Part shown: positions 1-5,580 of the stretch, in pieces
Numbering within the stretch: the stretch's first letter is position 1
Layout of the letters: the number at the start of each line of letters is the position of its first letter
Assembly: GCA_948829205.1 (NCBI GenBank)
Contig: CAQLOA010000051.1
Span: 1-8,892 of the forward strand
From: an uncultured Eggerthellaceae bacterium
GTDB lineage: Bacteria > Actinomycetota > Coriobacteriia > Coriobacteriales > Eggerthellaceae
Direction of reading: 5' to 3'
Length of the DNA: 8,892 nucleotides
Program-made: the position numbers and the translations under genes
Notes under the pieces: model-generated
The model's database searches: none
The model's input: the letters and a program-made list of their open reading frames with translations, nothing else
What the model was told of the DNA's origin: nothing

Positions 1-1
1 G

Positions 2-574
2 TTCATCCGAACCATCAACACCCCGCTCACGTCGTTCATCCCCGTCTTCGCCCTGCTGCTGTTCGGCGGCGAGACGCTGAAGGACTTCGCGTTCGCGATG
101 GCCATAGGCCTGATTGCCGGCTCGTATTCGTCGATCGCCGTTGCGGTTCCGCTGTTCAGCATCTGGAAGTCGCGCGAGAAGCGCTATGCGAAGCTGGTCA
201 AGAAGTACGGTTCTCAGATCGGCCTGTTCGCCTTCGAGTCCGCCGACTCGGGCGACATCGAGCAGGTGCCCGTAGCTCGCATCGAGGCCGCTCGGAAGGA
301 GCAGGAGAGGGCTGCCAGGAAGGCCGCGCGAGAGGCCGGGAAGGCCTCGGATTCCAAGGCGAAGGGCGCACACCCCGAGCTTGGGCAGGAAAACGCCTAT
401 CCTTCCGACGGCGACGCGCTGGCAAGCGAGTCCTTGGGCGGCAAGGAAGAGGCCGTGGCCTCGGCTGCTTCCGGGCAGGCGGCCAAGGCCGGCAACTCCG
501 GCAAGGCCAAGTCGCACAGCAAGTCCGGCAAGCCTGCGCGCACGGTGAAGCGCCCTGTGAAGAAGAACAAATAG
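2..574 (+). CDS. secF: Protein translocase subunit SecF, C-terminal part (5' end outside window)
   Basis: SecF pairs with SecD in the inner membrane and uses the proton-motive force to help SecYEG-driven protein export. The visible 190 residues begin inside the protein; the frame is open from base 2, so the ATG at 98 is internal. Residues 5-24 (NTPLTSFIPVFALLLFGGE) and about 28-54 (DFAFAMAIGLIAGSYSSI onward) match the last two of the six SecF membrane helices, including the conserved FGGETLKDF and the G-x-YSSI segment. After KSREKRY (57-62) comes a cytoplasmic extension of about 130 residues rich in Ala, Lys, Gly, Ser and Glu, ending KRPVKKNK, which is much longer than the tail of E. coli SecF. 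secD is expected just upstream but is not visible. A fused SecDF cannot be excluded because the N-terminus is missing. Confidence 0.93.
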   Translation, partial: FIRTINTPLTSFIPVFALLLFGGETLKDFAFAMAIGLIAGSYSSIAVAVPLFSIWKSREKRYAKLVKKYGSQIGLFAFESADSGDIEQVPVARIEAARKEQERAARKAAREAGKASDSKAKGAHPELGQENAYPSDGDALASESLGGKEEAVASAASGQAAKAGNSGKAKSHSKSGKPARTVKRPVKKNK

Positions 575-576
575 TC

Positions 577-909
577 ATGAACGACCAGATAAGGGAAGGC
601 AGCGCGCCCAACTTCTGCCCGCCCACCGAGGAGGGCGTCACCATAAGCGTCCAGGACGAGAACGGCGACGAGCTTCAGCTGGAGTTCCTTGGCCTGGTCC
701 TGGTCGACGGAAGGTCGTACGGCTTCTTCTTCCCCGTGGACGAGGACAACGCCGCGCTTTCTTCCGGCGAGGTCGTGCTGCTGGAGGTGTTGGACGTCGA
801 CGAGGACGGACAACCCTCGGAGTTCGAGCTGGTGGAGGACGAAGCCATCGCCCAGGCCGCCTACGAGGAATTCAAGCAGGCTACTCGCGATCTTTACAGG
901 TTCGAATAG
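577..909 (+). CDS. DUF1292 family protein (YrzB/UPF0473-like)
   Basis: A small acidic cytosolic protein of 110 residues with no signal peptide or membrane helix. Residues 20-75 carry the DUF1292 pattern: a strand of type 'GVTISVQDENGDELQLEFLG', then a 'YGFFFPVDED' segment, then 'VVLLEVLDVDEDG', followed by a helical acidic C-terminus (AAYEEFKQATRDLYRFE). The family has no established biochemical function. The ATG lies 2 nt after the secF stop and no convincing Shine-Dalgarno is present, so translation is probably coupled to secF and the gene is probably the last in the sec operon. In many Firmicutes the family sits near yqgF; placement behind secF is the local arrangement here. Family identity is fairly sure; the role is unknown. 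Confidence 0.85.
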   Translation: MNDQIREGSAPNFCPPTEEGVTISVQDENGDELQLEFLGLVLVDGRSYGFFFPVDEDNAALSSGEVVLLEVLDVDEDGQPSEFELVEDEAIAQAAYEEFKQATRDLYRFE

Positions 910-913
910 AGGC

Positions 914-1035
914 GCTGTCACCCGCAAGGGTGGATGCGAGGTAAGCCAAAGGAGCCGAGAAATCCACTCCGCCCCGCAGGGGCGAAGTTAGTTCGAGGCG
1001 ACGACGCGTCGAGCGAAACCCTTGCGGGTGACAGC
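914..1035. repeat. Structured element closed by a perfect 18-bp inverted repeat
   Basis: The left arm GCTGTCACCCGCAAGGGT (914-931) is the exact reverse complement of the right arm ACCCTTGCGGGTGACAGC (1018-1035). Inside the 86-nt interior are further potential stems: GTGGAT (930-935) with ATCCAC (962-967), CGCCCC (970-975) with GGGGCG (979-984, 3-nt loop), CGAA (983-986) with TTCG (992-995), and a 10-bp palindrome CGACGCGTCG (1002-1011). The stretch lies between convergent genes, so it could act as a two-way terminator, a dispersed MITE/REP-like repeat, or a folded RNA. No T-run follows the arms, so a classical intrinsic terminator is not supported. The inverted repeat itself is directly seen; its role is inferred. 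Confidence 0.8.
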
Positions 1036-1051
1036 AACGCTGCTTGAATCC

Positions 1052-2548
1052 CTAGAGGCGCCAGATGCGGTCGGCCAGGGCCTCGACGTCGCGCATGTCG
1101 TGGGTGACCATCACTATGGTCTGGCCGGATGCCTTCATGGATGCGAGGGTTTCCATCACCATCGCGTGGCTTGGGCCGTCCAGGCTCGAACAGGGCTCGT
1201 CGAGCGCAAGCACCTTCGGACCGAGCGCCACCACACCTGCCAAGGCCACCTTCCGCTGCTCACCGCCCGACAGCTCGAACGGCGTGCGCTCGGCGTATTC
1301 GTCGTAGGGCAGTCCCAGGGCCTCCATGGTGTCGCGAACCCGCGCGTGCAGACGCTCGCCTTCCACGCCGATGTTCCTGGGTCCGAAGGCCACCTCGTCG
1401 CGCACGGTCTGGCAGAAGAGGCTCCGCTCGGGGTATTGAAGGCAAAGCCCTACCTTCCTTCTGGCTTCGTTGGCTCCGGCCTTCGTCGCCGTGGGCACGT
1501 CATCGACGAGAACCTCGCCAAGGGTGGGGGACAGAAGCCCGTTCATGTGCTGGAGCAGCGTGCTCTTGCCGCAGCCGTTCGGACCGACTATGGCCAGCGT
1601 CTCGCCTTCGAACACTTCGAGGTCGACGTGCTCGAAGACCGGGCACGCGTCCTTGGGTTGCGCGAATACGTCGACGCCCAGCTCGTTTTTTTCAGAGTAG
1701 GCGAACGAGACGTCCTTGAACTCGATGACTTTCCTGCGTCGGGCGTCATGGGCCCTTCGCGACGGCTGGGTCGCGACGGCCGCGGTGCAAGGCGTCTCAT
1801 AGGTGCCGCCGGCCTCGGCAACCGCATGGCTTTCGAACCCCGTCCATGGCGTGACCTCGGACACCTTGCCGTCCTCCATCCTCAGCACCAGGTCCGCCAG
1901 CTCCGCCTCTTCGGGGAAATGGGTTATCCAGAGCACGGCCATCCCTGCGTCCCTAAGGGCGCATGCGACGGCCCGCACGTCGCGCCGTCCTGCCTCGTCA
2001 AGCATCGACGTAGGCTCGTCGAGTATCAGGAGCGCGGGGCTCATCGCAAGGGCGTCGGCCATTGCGACGCGTTGGCGCTGGCCTCCGGAAAGCGTGTTCA
2101 CGTCGCATCCCATGCAGTGCGCCATCCCCACCGAGTCGAGGGCGTGCTGCACGCGGGCGACGACCTCTTCCTTTGGAATGCCGAGATTCGAGGGCCCGAA
2201 GGCCACCTCGTCAACGACTATAGACGCGACCATCTGGTCGTCCGGGTTCTGCATCACCAGCCCCATTCGGCTGCGCAGCGAAAGCACGCCGTCCGCGCCT
2301 TCGGAGCTGGCCACCTCCTCGGTCGACCGGCCAAGAACCGACACGCTTCCGGAAGAGGGAAGCAGGAAGGCCTCTGCAAGCTTCGCCACCGTCGACTTCC
2401 CCGACCCGTTGTTCCCCACCAGCGCGACCATCTGCCCGGGCCGGACCGAGAACGAGACCCCGTCAAGCACGCCTGCGGCACCGTCGTAGGAGAACGACAC
2501 GTCGTCGAACTCGAGCACGGGCGCCGTATGCAGGGTCGTTCCGTCCAT
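1052..2548 (-). CDS. ecfA: Fused double ABC ATPase, EcfA1-EcfA2/CbiO-like energy-coupling factor component
   Basis: One chain carries two complete ABC cassettes, the ATPase pair that powers ECF-type vitamin or metal-ion uptake with the membrane proteins EcfT and EcfS. Counted from the far-upstream Met (base 2623), cassette 1 has Walker A GNNGSGKST (70-78), Q-loop MQNPDDQ (124-130), signature LSGGQ (178-182), Walker B LLILDEP (198-204) and H-loop WITH (His235). Cassette 2 has GPNGCGKST (347-355), LQYPER (395-400), LSGGE (451-455), VLALDEP (471-477) and VTHD (His508). Both sites look catalytically intact. A basic, low-conservation linker (about 258-298) joins them. I prefer the start at 2548 (498 residues, MDGTTLHTAP) because GGGAG lies 5 nt upstream; starts at 2590 and 2623 are possible. 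The second cassette ends abruptly at ADRIWRL, without the usual strand and C-terminal subdomain. No EcfT or EcfS gene is adjacent. Substrate is unknown. Confidence 0.9.
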   Translation of the reverse strand: MDGTTLHTAPVLEFDDVSFSYDGAAGVLDGVSFSVRPGQMVALVGNNGSGKSTVAKLAEAFLLPSSGSVSVLGRSTEEVASSEGADGVLSLRSRMGLVMQNPDDQMVASIVVDEVAFGPSNLGIPKEEVVARVQHALDSVGMAHCMGCDVNTLSGGQRQRVAMADALAMSPALLILDEPTSMLDEAGRRDVRAVACALRDAGMAVLWITHFPEEAELADLVLRMEDGKVSEVTPWTGFESHAVAEAGGTYETPCTAAVATQPSRRAHDARRRKVIEFKDVSFAYSEKNELGVDVFAQPKDACPVFEHVDLEVFEGETLAIVGPNGCGKSTLLQHMNGLLSPTLGEVLVDDVPTATKAGANEARRKVGLCLQYPERSLFCQTVRDEVAFGPRNIGVEGERLHARVRDTMEALGLPYDEYAERTPFELSGGEQRKVALAGVVALGPKVLALDEPCSSLDGPSHAMVMETLASMKASGQTIVMVTHDMRDVEALADRIWRL

Positions 2549-2700
2549 GGATGCTCCCAGGGTTCCTTCCTTCGGCGATGCGTGCTGCATGCTTGCGTTC
2601 TGCGCGTTGCGGCACCTCCGCATCTAGTCCTTTGGGCGGCGCGCATTCCTTCCCGATGTGCCGAGGCTGCATGCGGCGAGCGCCGTTCGCGTGAGTTTCG

Positions 2701-2739
2701 ACAATATTAACATTCGCCGCAGCTCGCTGAATATATACT
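2701..2739. promoter_or_regulatory. Divergent promoter region between the ATPase and the symporter
   Basis: This is a local AT-rich island in otherwise GC-rich DNA. On the + strand TATACT (2734-2739) is a good -10 match about 68 nt before the symporter ATG, but no clear -35 lies 16-18 nt upstream. On the minus strand the complement of 2701-2706 reads TATTGT, a possible -10 for the ATPase gene, also without a clear -35. No operator-like palindrome longer than AATATT was seen. Confidence 0.4.
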
Positions 2740-2799
2740 TTAGCGTGCTGTAGCGAGGCTTCGGCACCATATGCAACGGGCTGCGGCGACGCGGCTTAC

Positions 2800-2806
2800 G
2801 GAGGGG
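2800..2806 (+). promoter_or_regulatory. Ribosome binding site deciding the symporter start
   Basis: GGAGGGG lies 6 nt before the ATG at 2813. It supports that start over the in-frame ATG at 2771, which would place this strong Shine-Dalgarno inside the coding region and would add a non-hydrophobic, Arg-containing leader. Confidence 0.75.
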
Positions 2807-2812
2807 AAACCA

Positions 2813-4243
2813 ATGGAAACGGTAGTTGATGTCATCAACCAGATCGACGCGCTCGTCTGGGGCGTGCCGATGCTCGTCATACTTCTCGGCGCCCACGTCT
2901 TCCTGACGTTCCGCACCGGGTTCATACAGAGGAAGCTCCCGACGGCCATAAAGCTGTCGGTAAGCAAGGACCCGAACGCCCCTGGCGACATCAGCCAGTT
3001 CGGCGCGTTGTGCACCGCGCTTTCGGCGACCATCGGCACGGGAAACATCGTGGGCGTGGGCACCGCAATCCTGGCCGGCGGCCCGGGGGCGGTGTTCTGG
3101 ATGTGGATGACGGGCATCTTCGGCATCGCCACGAAGTACGCCGAGACGTTCGTTTCGGTGAAGTACCGCGTGAAGGACCACAACGGCAACATGCTGGGCG
3201 GCGCAATGTACGCCTGGGAGCGCGGCTTCAAACGCAAGGATGGGAGCACGCCCTGGTGGGCGAAGCTGGGGGCTGTGCTGTTCGCCCTGTTCGCGGCCAT
3301 CGCGTCGTTCGGCATAGGCGCGGCCGTGCAGTCCGAGGCCATGAGCGAGGTAATCACCACGAACATCGAAGGGTGCCCTGCGTGGGTGGTTGGAATCGCC
3401 ATCGCCGTGCTGCTTTCGCTGGTGGTGTTCGGCGGCGTGAAGGTCATATCGCGGGTGTGCGAGAAGCTGGTCCCGTTCATGACCGTCTGCTACACGTTGG
3501 GAAGCATCGCGATCCTATGCATCAACTGGCAGTGGATCCTTCCCGCGTTCGAGGCCATCATAGTGGGGGCGTTCAACCCGCAGGCGGTGTTCGGAGGCGC
3601 GCTTGGGTCAACTCTCATGGTGGCCTTGCAGTTCGGATGCGCCCGCGGCCTGTTCTCCAACGAGTCGGGACTGGGCTCGGCTCCCATCGTGGCCGCCGCC
3701 GCGTCCACCCGCAACCCGGCGCGTCAGGCGCTGGTGTCCATGACCGGCACGTTCTGGGACACGGTGGTCATATGCCTGCTGACAGGCCTGGTGCTGGTGT
3801 CCACCATGCTGGCCAACGGCGACATCGTGTCGGGCATATCCGCCGAGACGATCACGAAGGGGGCCGAGCTCACTTCTGCCGCCTTCGGCGAGATACCGGT
3901 GATAGGCCCGATCATCCTGGTGCTCGGGATGATGCTGTTCGCCTTCACCACCACGCTTGGATGGTCCTACTACGGCAACCGCTGCATAACCTACCTGTTT
4001 GGCAAGCGAGCAGTCGTTCCCTACCAGGTTCTCTATATCCTTATCGCCTTCCTGGGCGCGGTCGGAATCGGTGGCATCGCCTGGACGGTGTCCGACATAA
4101 CCAACGCCCTCATGGCGGTGCCGAACATCATATGCGTGCTGCTGCTCAGCACCCTCGTTGCCCGCGAGACGAAGCACTACGTCTATGACGGCAACCTGGA
4201 CGAGGTGGACGATTCGCCCATCCCGCAGTTCGACACGAAGTAG
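2813..4243 (+). CDS. Sodium:alanine/glycine symporter, AGCS family (AlsT/AgcS-like)
   Basis: A polytopic membrane protein of 476 residues, the usual AGCS length, predicted to import small neutral amino acids such as alanine or glycine with Na+. The N-terminus VINQIDALVWGVPMLVILLG (8-26) leads into the first helix. The conserved core GALCTALSATIGTGNIVGVG (64-83) is followed by GGPGAVFWMWMTGIFG (89-104), which fits the AGCS signature. Further family blocks are CARGLFSNESGLGSAPIVAA (276-295), FAFTTTLGWSYYGNR (376-390) and WTVSDITNALMAVPN (424-438). The protein ends in an acidic cytoplasmic tail (YDGNLDEVDDSPIPQFDTK). The start is chosen by the strong upstream Shine-Dalgarno. It stands alone: divergent from the ATPase gene and followed by a hairpin, so it is probably monocistronic. 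The exact amino-acid preference cannot be read from sequence. Confidence 0.95.
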   Translation: METVVDVINQIDALVWGVPMLVILLGAHVFLTFRTGFIQRKLPTAIKLSVSKDPNAPGDISQFGALCTALSATIGTGNIVGVGTAILAGGPGAVFWMWMTGIFGIATKYAETFVSVKYRVKDHNGNMLGGAMYAWERGFKRKDGSTPWWAKLGAVLFALFAAIASFGIGAAVQSEAMSEVITTNIEGCPAWVVGIAIAVLLSLVVFGGVKVISRVCEKLVPFMTVCYTLGSIAILCINWQWILPAFEAIIVGAFNPQAVFGGALGSTLMVALQFGCARGLFSNESGLGSAPIVAAAASTRNPARQALVSMTGTFWDTVVICLLTGLVLVSTMLANGDIVSGISAETITKGAELTSAAFGEIPVIGPIILVLGMMLFAFTTTLGWSYYGNRCITYLFGKRAVVPYQVLYILIAFLGAVGIGGIAWTVSDITNALMAVPNIICVLLLSTLVARETKHYVYDGNLDEVDDSPIPQFDTK

Positions 4244-4244
4244 A

Positions 4245-4263
4245 GGCGCAGCCCATCTGCGCC
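4245..4263 (+). terminator. Hairpin just after the symporter stop, possible terminator
   Basis: GGCGCAG (4245-4251) and CTGCGCC (4257-4263) form a perfect 7-bp GC-rich stem with a 5-nt CCCAT loop, starting 2 nt after the stop codon. There is no U-tract behind it, so it is either a weak or factor-assisted terminator or an mRNA 3'-end stabiliser. Confidence 0.5.
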
Positions 4264-4270
4264 CGCGGGG

Positions 4271-4299
4271 CGTGTCAAAAGAGAATGTCCCCTGACACG
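4271..4299. repeat. REP-like palindrome between symporter and flavoprotein genes
   Basis: CGTGTCA (4271-4277) and TGACACG (4293-4299) are a perfect 7-bp inverted repeat around a 15-nt loop containing AAAAGAGAATGTCCCC. From memory, the TGTCA...GGGGACA...TGACA layout resembles short dispersed REP sequences mobilised by Y1/RAYT transposases in many genomes. No transposase is present in the window, and only one such copy was noticed here, so this assignment is inference. Confidence 0.45.
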
Positions 4300-4342
4300 G
4301 TCACGTTGACGGGGCAGGCCGAATGCGGTCTTCCTTTTGCGT

Positions 4343-4348
4343 TACCAT
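4343..4348 (+). promoter_or_regulatory. Possible -10 element for leaderless transcription of the flavoprotein gene
   Basis: TACCAT ends 7 nt before the ATG at 4356, the spacing expected if transcription starts at or next to the start codon, as in leaderless actinobacterial mRNAs. No Shine-Dalgarno precedes that ATG. A TTGACG hexamer at 4306-4311 is a good -35 match but lies 31 nt away, too far to pair with it. Confidence 0.3.
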
Positions 4349-4355
4349 GTTGCCC

Positions 4356-5576
4356 ATGGAAAGGATAGCGATCATAGGGGCAGGCGCCTCGGGCCTTGCG
4401 GCCGCCGTGGCTGCATCGAAGACGTGCGAAGGCAAGAGCGGCGCATCCATCGACGTGTTCGAATGCTCCGACCGGGTGGGGCGCCCAATCCTCGCCACCG
4501 GCAACGGTCGCTGCAACTTCACCAACTCGCGCATAGACTGCGCGCAGTACCGAAACCCCGGGTTCGTCTCCGCAGCCCTCGACGCGTTTGAAGGCGCGTT
4601 CCCCAAAGGAAGCCATCCCAACGGAGTCGCGGCGTTCTTCGCCCGGCGCGGCATGCTCTACCGCGAGGAAGGCGAGGGCAGGCTGTACCCCCTGGCCAAC
4701 AAGGCCTCGGTCGTGCTAGACGTGTTGCGCAGCTCGCTTGGACCGAACGTCAACATGCACCCAGACTCCCGCATCGACGGCATAGACGTGCCGCACGAGC
4801 CCGGCGGCCATTTCACCCTGCGCACGCACGACGGTGTGCTGCATCGCGCCGAGCGCGTCATAGTCGCCTGCGGCGGGTCGGTCGCCGAGTCGCTGCTTCC
4901 GCCGGAGGTCGCCTTCCGTCCGAAGGCCCCGGTGCTCTGCTCGCTTGCGACCGACGTCGAGCACGTGCGCGAACTCGACAACATTCGCGCGAAGGCGACG
5001 CTGTCCCTGCTGCGCGACGGCGAGGCCATCGCTCGCGAGTCCGGCGAGGTCATGTTCCGCAAGTACGGGCTTTCGGGCATATGCACGTTCAACCTGTCGC
5101 GCCTGGCGCACCCGGGCGACGACCTCTCGGTGGACTTCCTGCCTTTCGTGGACGCAGGCGGCGCGCAGGCATTCGCGGCGGACCGCTTGCAGAGACTGAA
5201 GGCCGCCTATCCGGGCGGCGTCGACTGCGTTGCATTCCTTCGCGGCATGGTGCTTCCCAGGGTTGCTGACGCCCTGCTGAAACGCTGCGGAATCGACGAG
5301 GACGCGCCGGTCACGGACGTTCTTGCAGCGAGGATGCTGGACGCGCTCAAGGACTACCGCACCCAGGTGAAGGGCCCCGGCGACGTCGAACACGCCCAGG
5401 TGCAGCGCGGCGGGGCCTGCGTGGAAGGCTTCGACCCTGCCACGTTGGAATCCCGCGACGTGCCGGGGCTGCACGTGGTGGGCGAGGCGCTTGACGTCGA
5501 CGGCCCTTGCGGCGGATACAACCTGCACTGGGCCTTCGCGAGCGGAATCATGGCGGGGCGAAGCTGCGTGTCGTAG
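4356..5576 (+). CDS. BaiN/HI0933-like NAD(P)/FAD-dependent oxidoreductase
   Basis: A soluble flavoprotein of 406 residues, the normal length for the HI0933/BaiN family, whose BaiN member takes part in clostridial bile-acid dehydroxylation; most members have unknown substrates. The Rossmann dinucleotide-binding motif IAIIGAGASGLAAA spans residues 4-17, followed by the family block ATGNGRCNFTN (47-57). A second nucleotide-binding segment RVIVACGGSVAES (167-179) follows. The C-terminal block GGACVEGFDPATLESRDV (352-369), then GLHVVGEALDVDGPCGGYNL (371-390) and HWAFASGIMAG (391-401), is diagnostic. I chose the start at 4356 because it puts the Rossmann fold at the very N-terminus, as in homologues; the in-frame ATG at 4323 would add 11 unconserved residues. 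It is first in a tight cluster with the next two genes. Family identity is strong; a bile-acid or other specific substrate is not supported by sequence alone. Confidence 0.92.
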   Translation: MERIAIIGAGASGLAAAVAASKTCEGKSGASIDVFECSDRVGRPILATGNGRCNFTNSRIDCAQYRNPGFVSAALDAFEGAFPKGSHPNGVAAFFARRGMLYREEGEGRLYPLANKASVVLDVLRSSLGPNVNMHPDSRIDGIDVPHEPGGHFTLRTHDGVLHRAERVIVACGGSVAESLLPPEVAFRPKAPVLCSLATDVEHVRELDNIRAKATLSLLRDGEAIARESGEVMFRKYGLSGICTFNLSRLAHPGDDLSVDFLPFVDAGGAQAFAADRLQRLKAAYPGGVDCVAFLRGMVLPRVADALLKRCGIDEDAPVTDVLAARMLDALKDYRTQVKGPGDVEHAQVQRGGACVEGFDPATLESRDVPGLHVVGEALDVDGPCGGYNLHWAFASGIMAGRSCVS

Positions 5577-5580
5577 CGCG

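Noticed and set aside
397..927. 176-codon minus-strand frame over the end of secF and DUF1292
   Set aside because: The + strand genes have recognisable families and operon spacing; this frame has no motif.
914..1035. tRNA or tmRNA-like gene in the folded gap
   Set aside because: The closing helix is 18 bp, with no recognisable anticodon arm, T-loop (TTCRANY in proper context) or CCA-type 3' end.
1022..2710. 562-codon open frame on the + strand opposite the ABC ATPase
   Set aside because: It is antisense to a gene with all ABC motifs intact. Its translation is Arg/His/Gly-rich with no recognisable domain, as expected of a shadow frame in GC-rich DNA.
2740..2812. Glycine riboswitch or other leader RNA before the AGCS symporter, which is common for this family in some bacteria
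   Set aside because: The likely 5' leader is only about 65-70 nt and I see none of the conserved glycine-aptamer segments.
3010..4188. 392-codon alternative + frame inside the symporter gene
   Set aside because: The translation is Arg/His/Gly-rich with no membrane helices, and the symporter frame shows the AGCS signature throughout.
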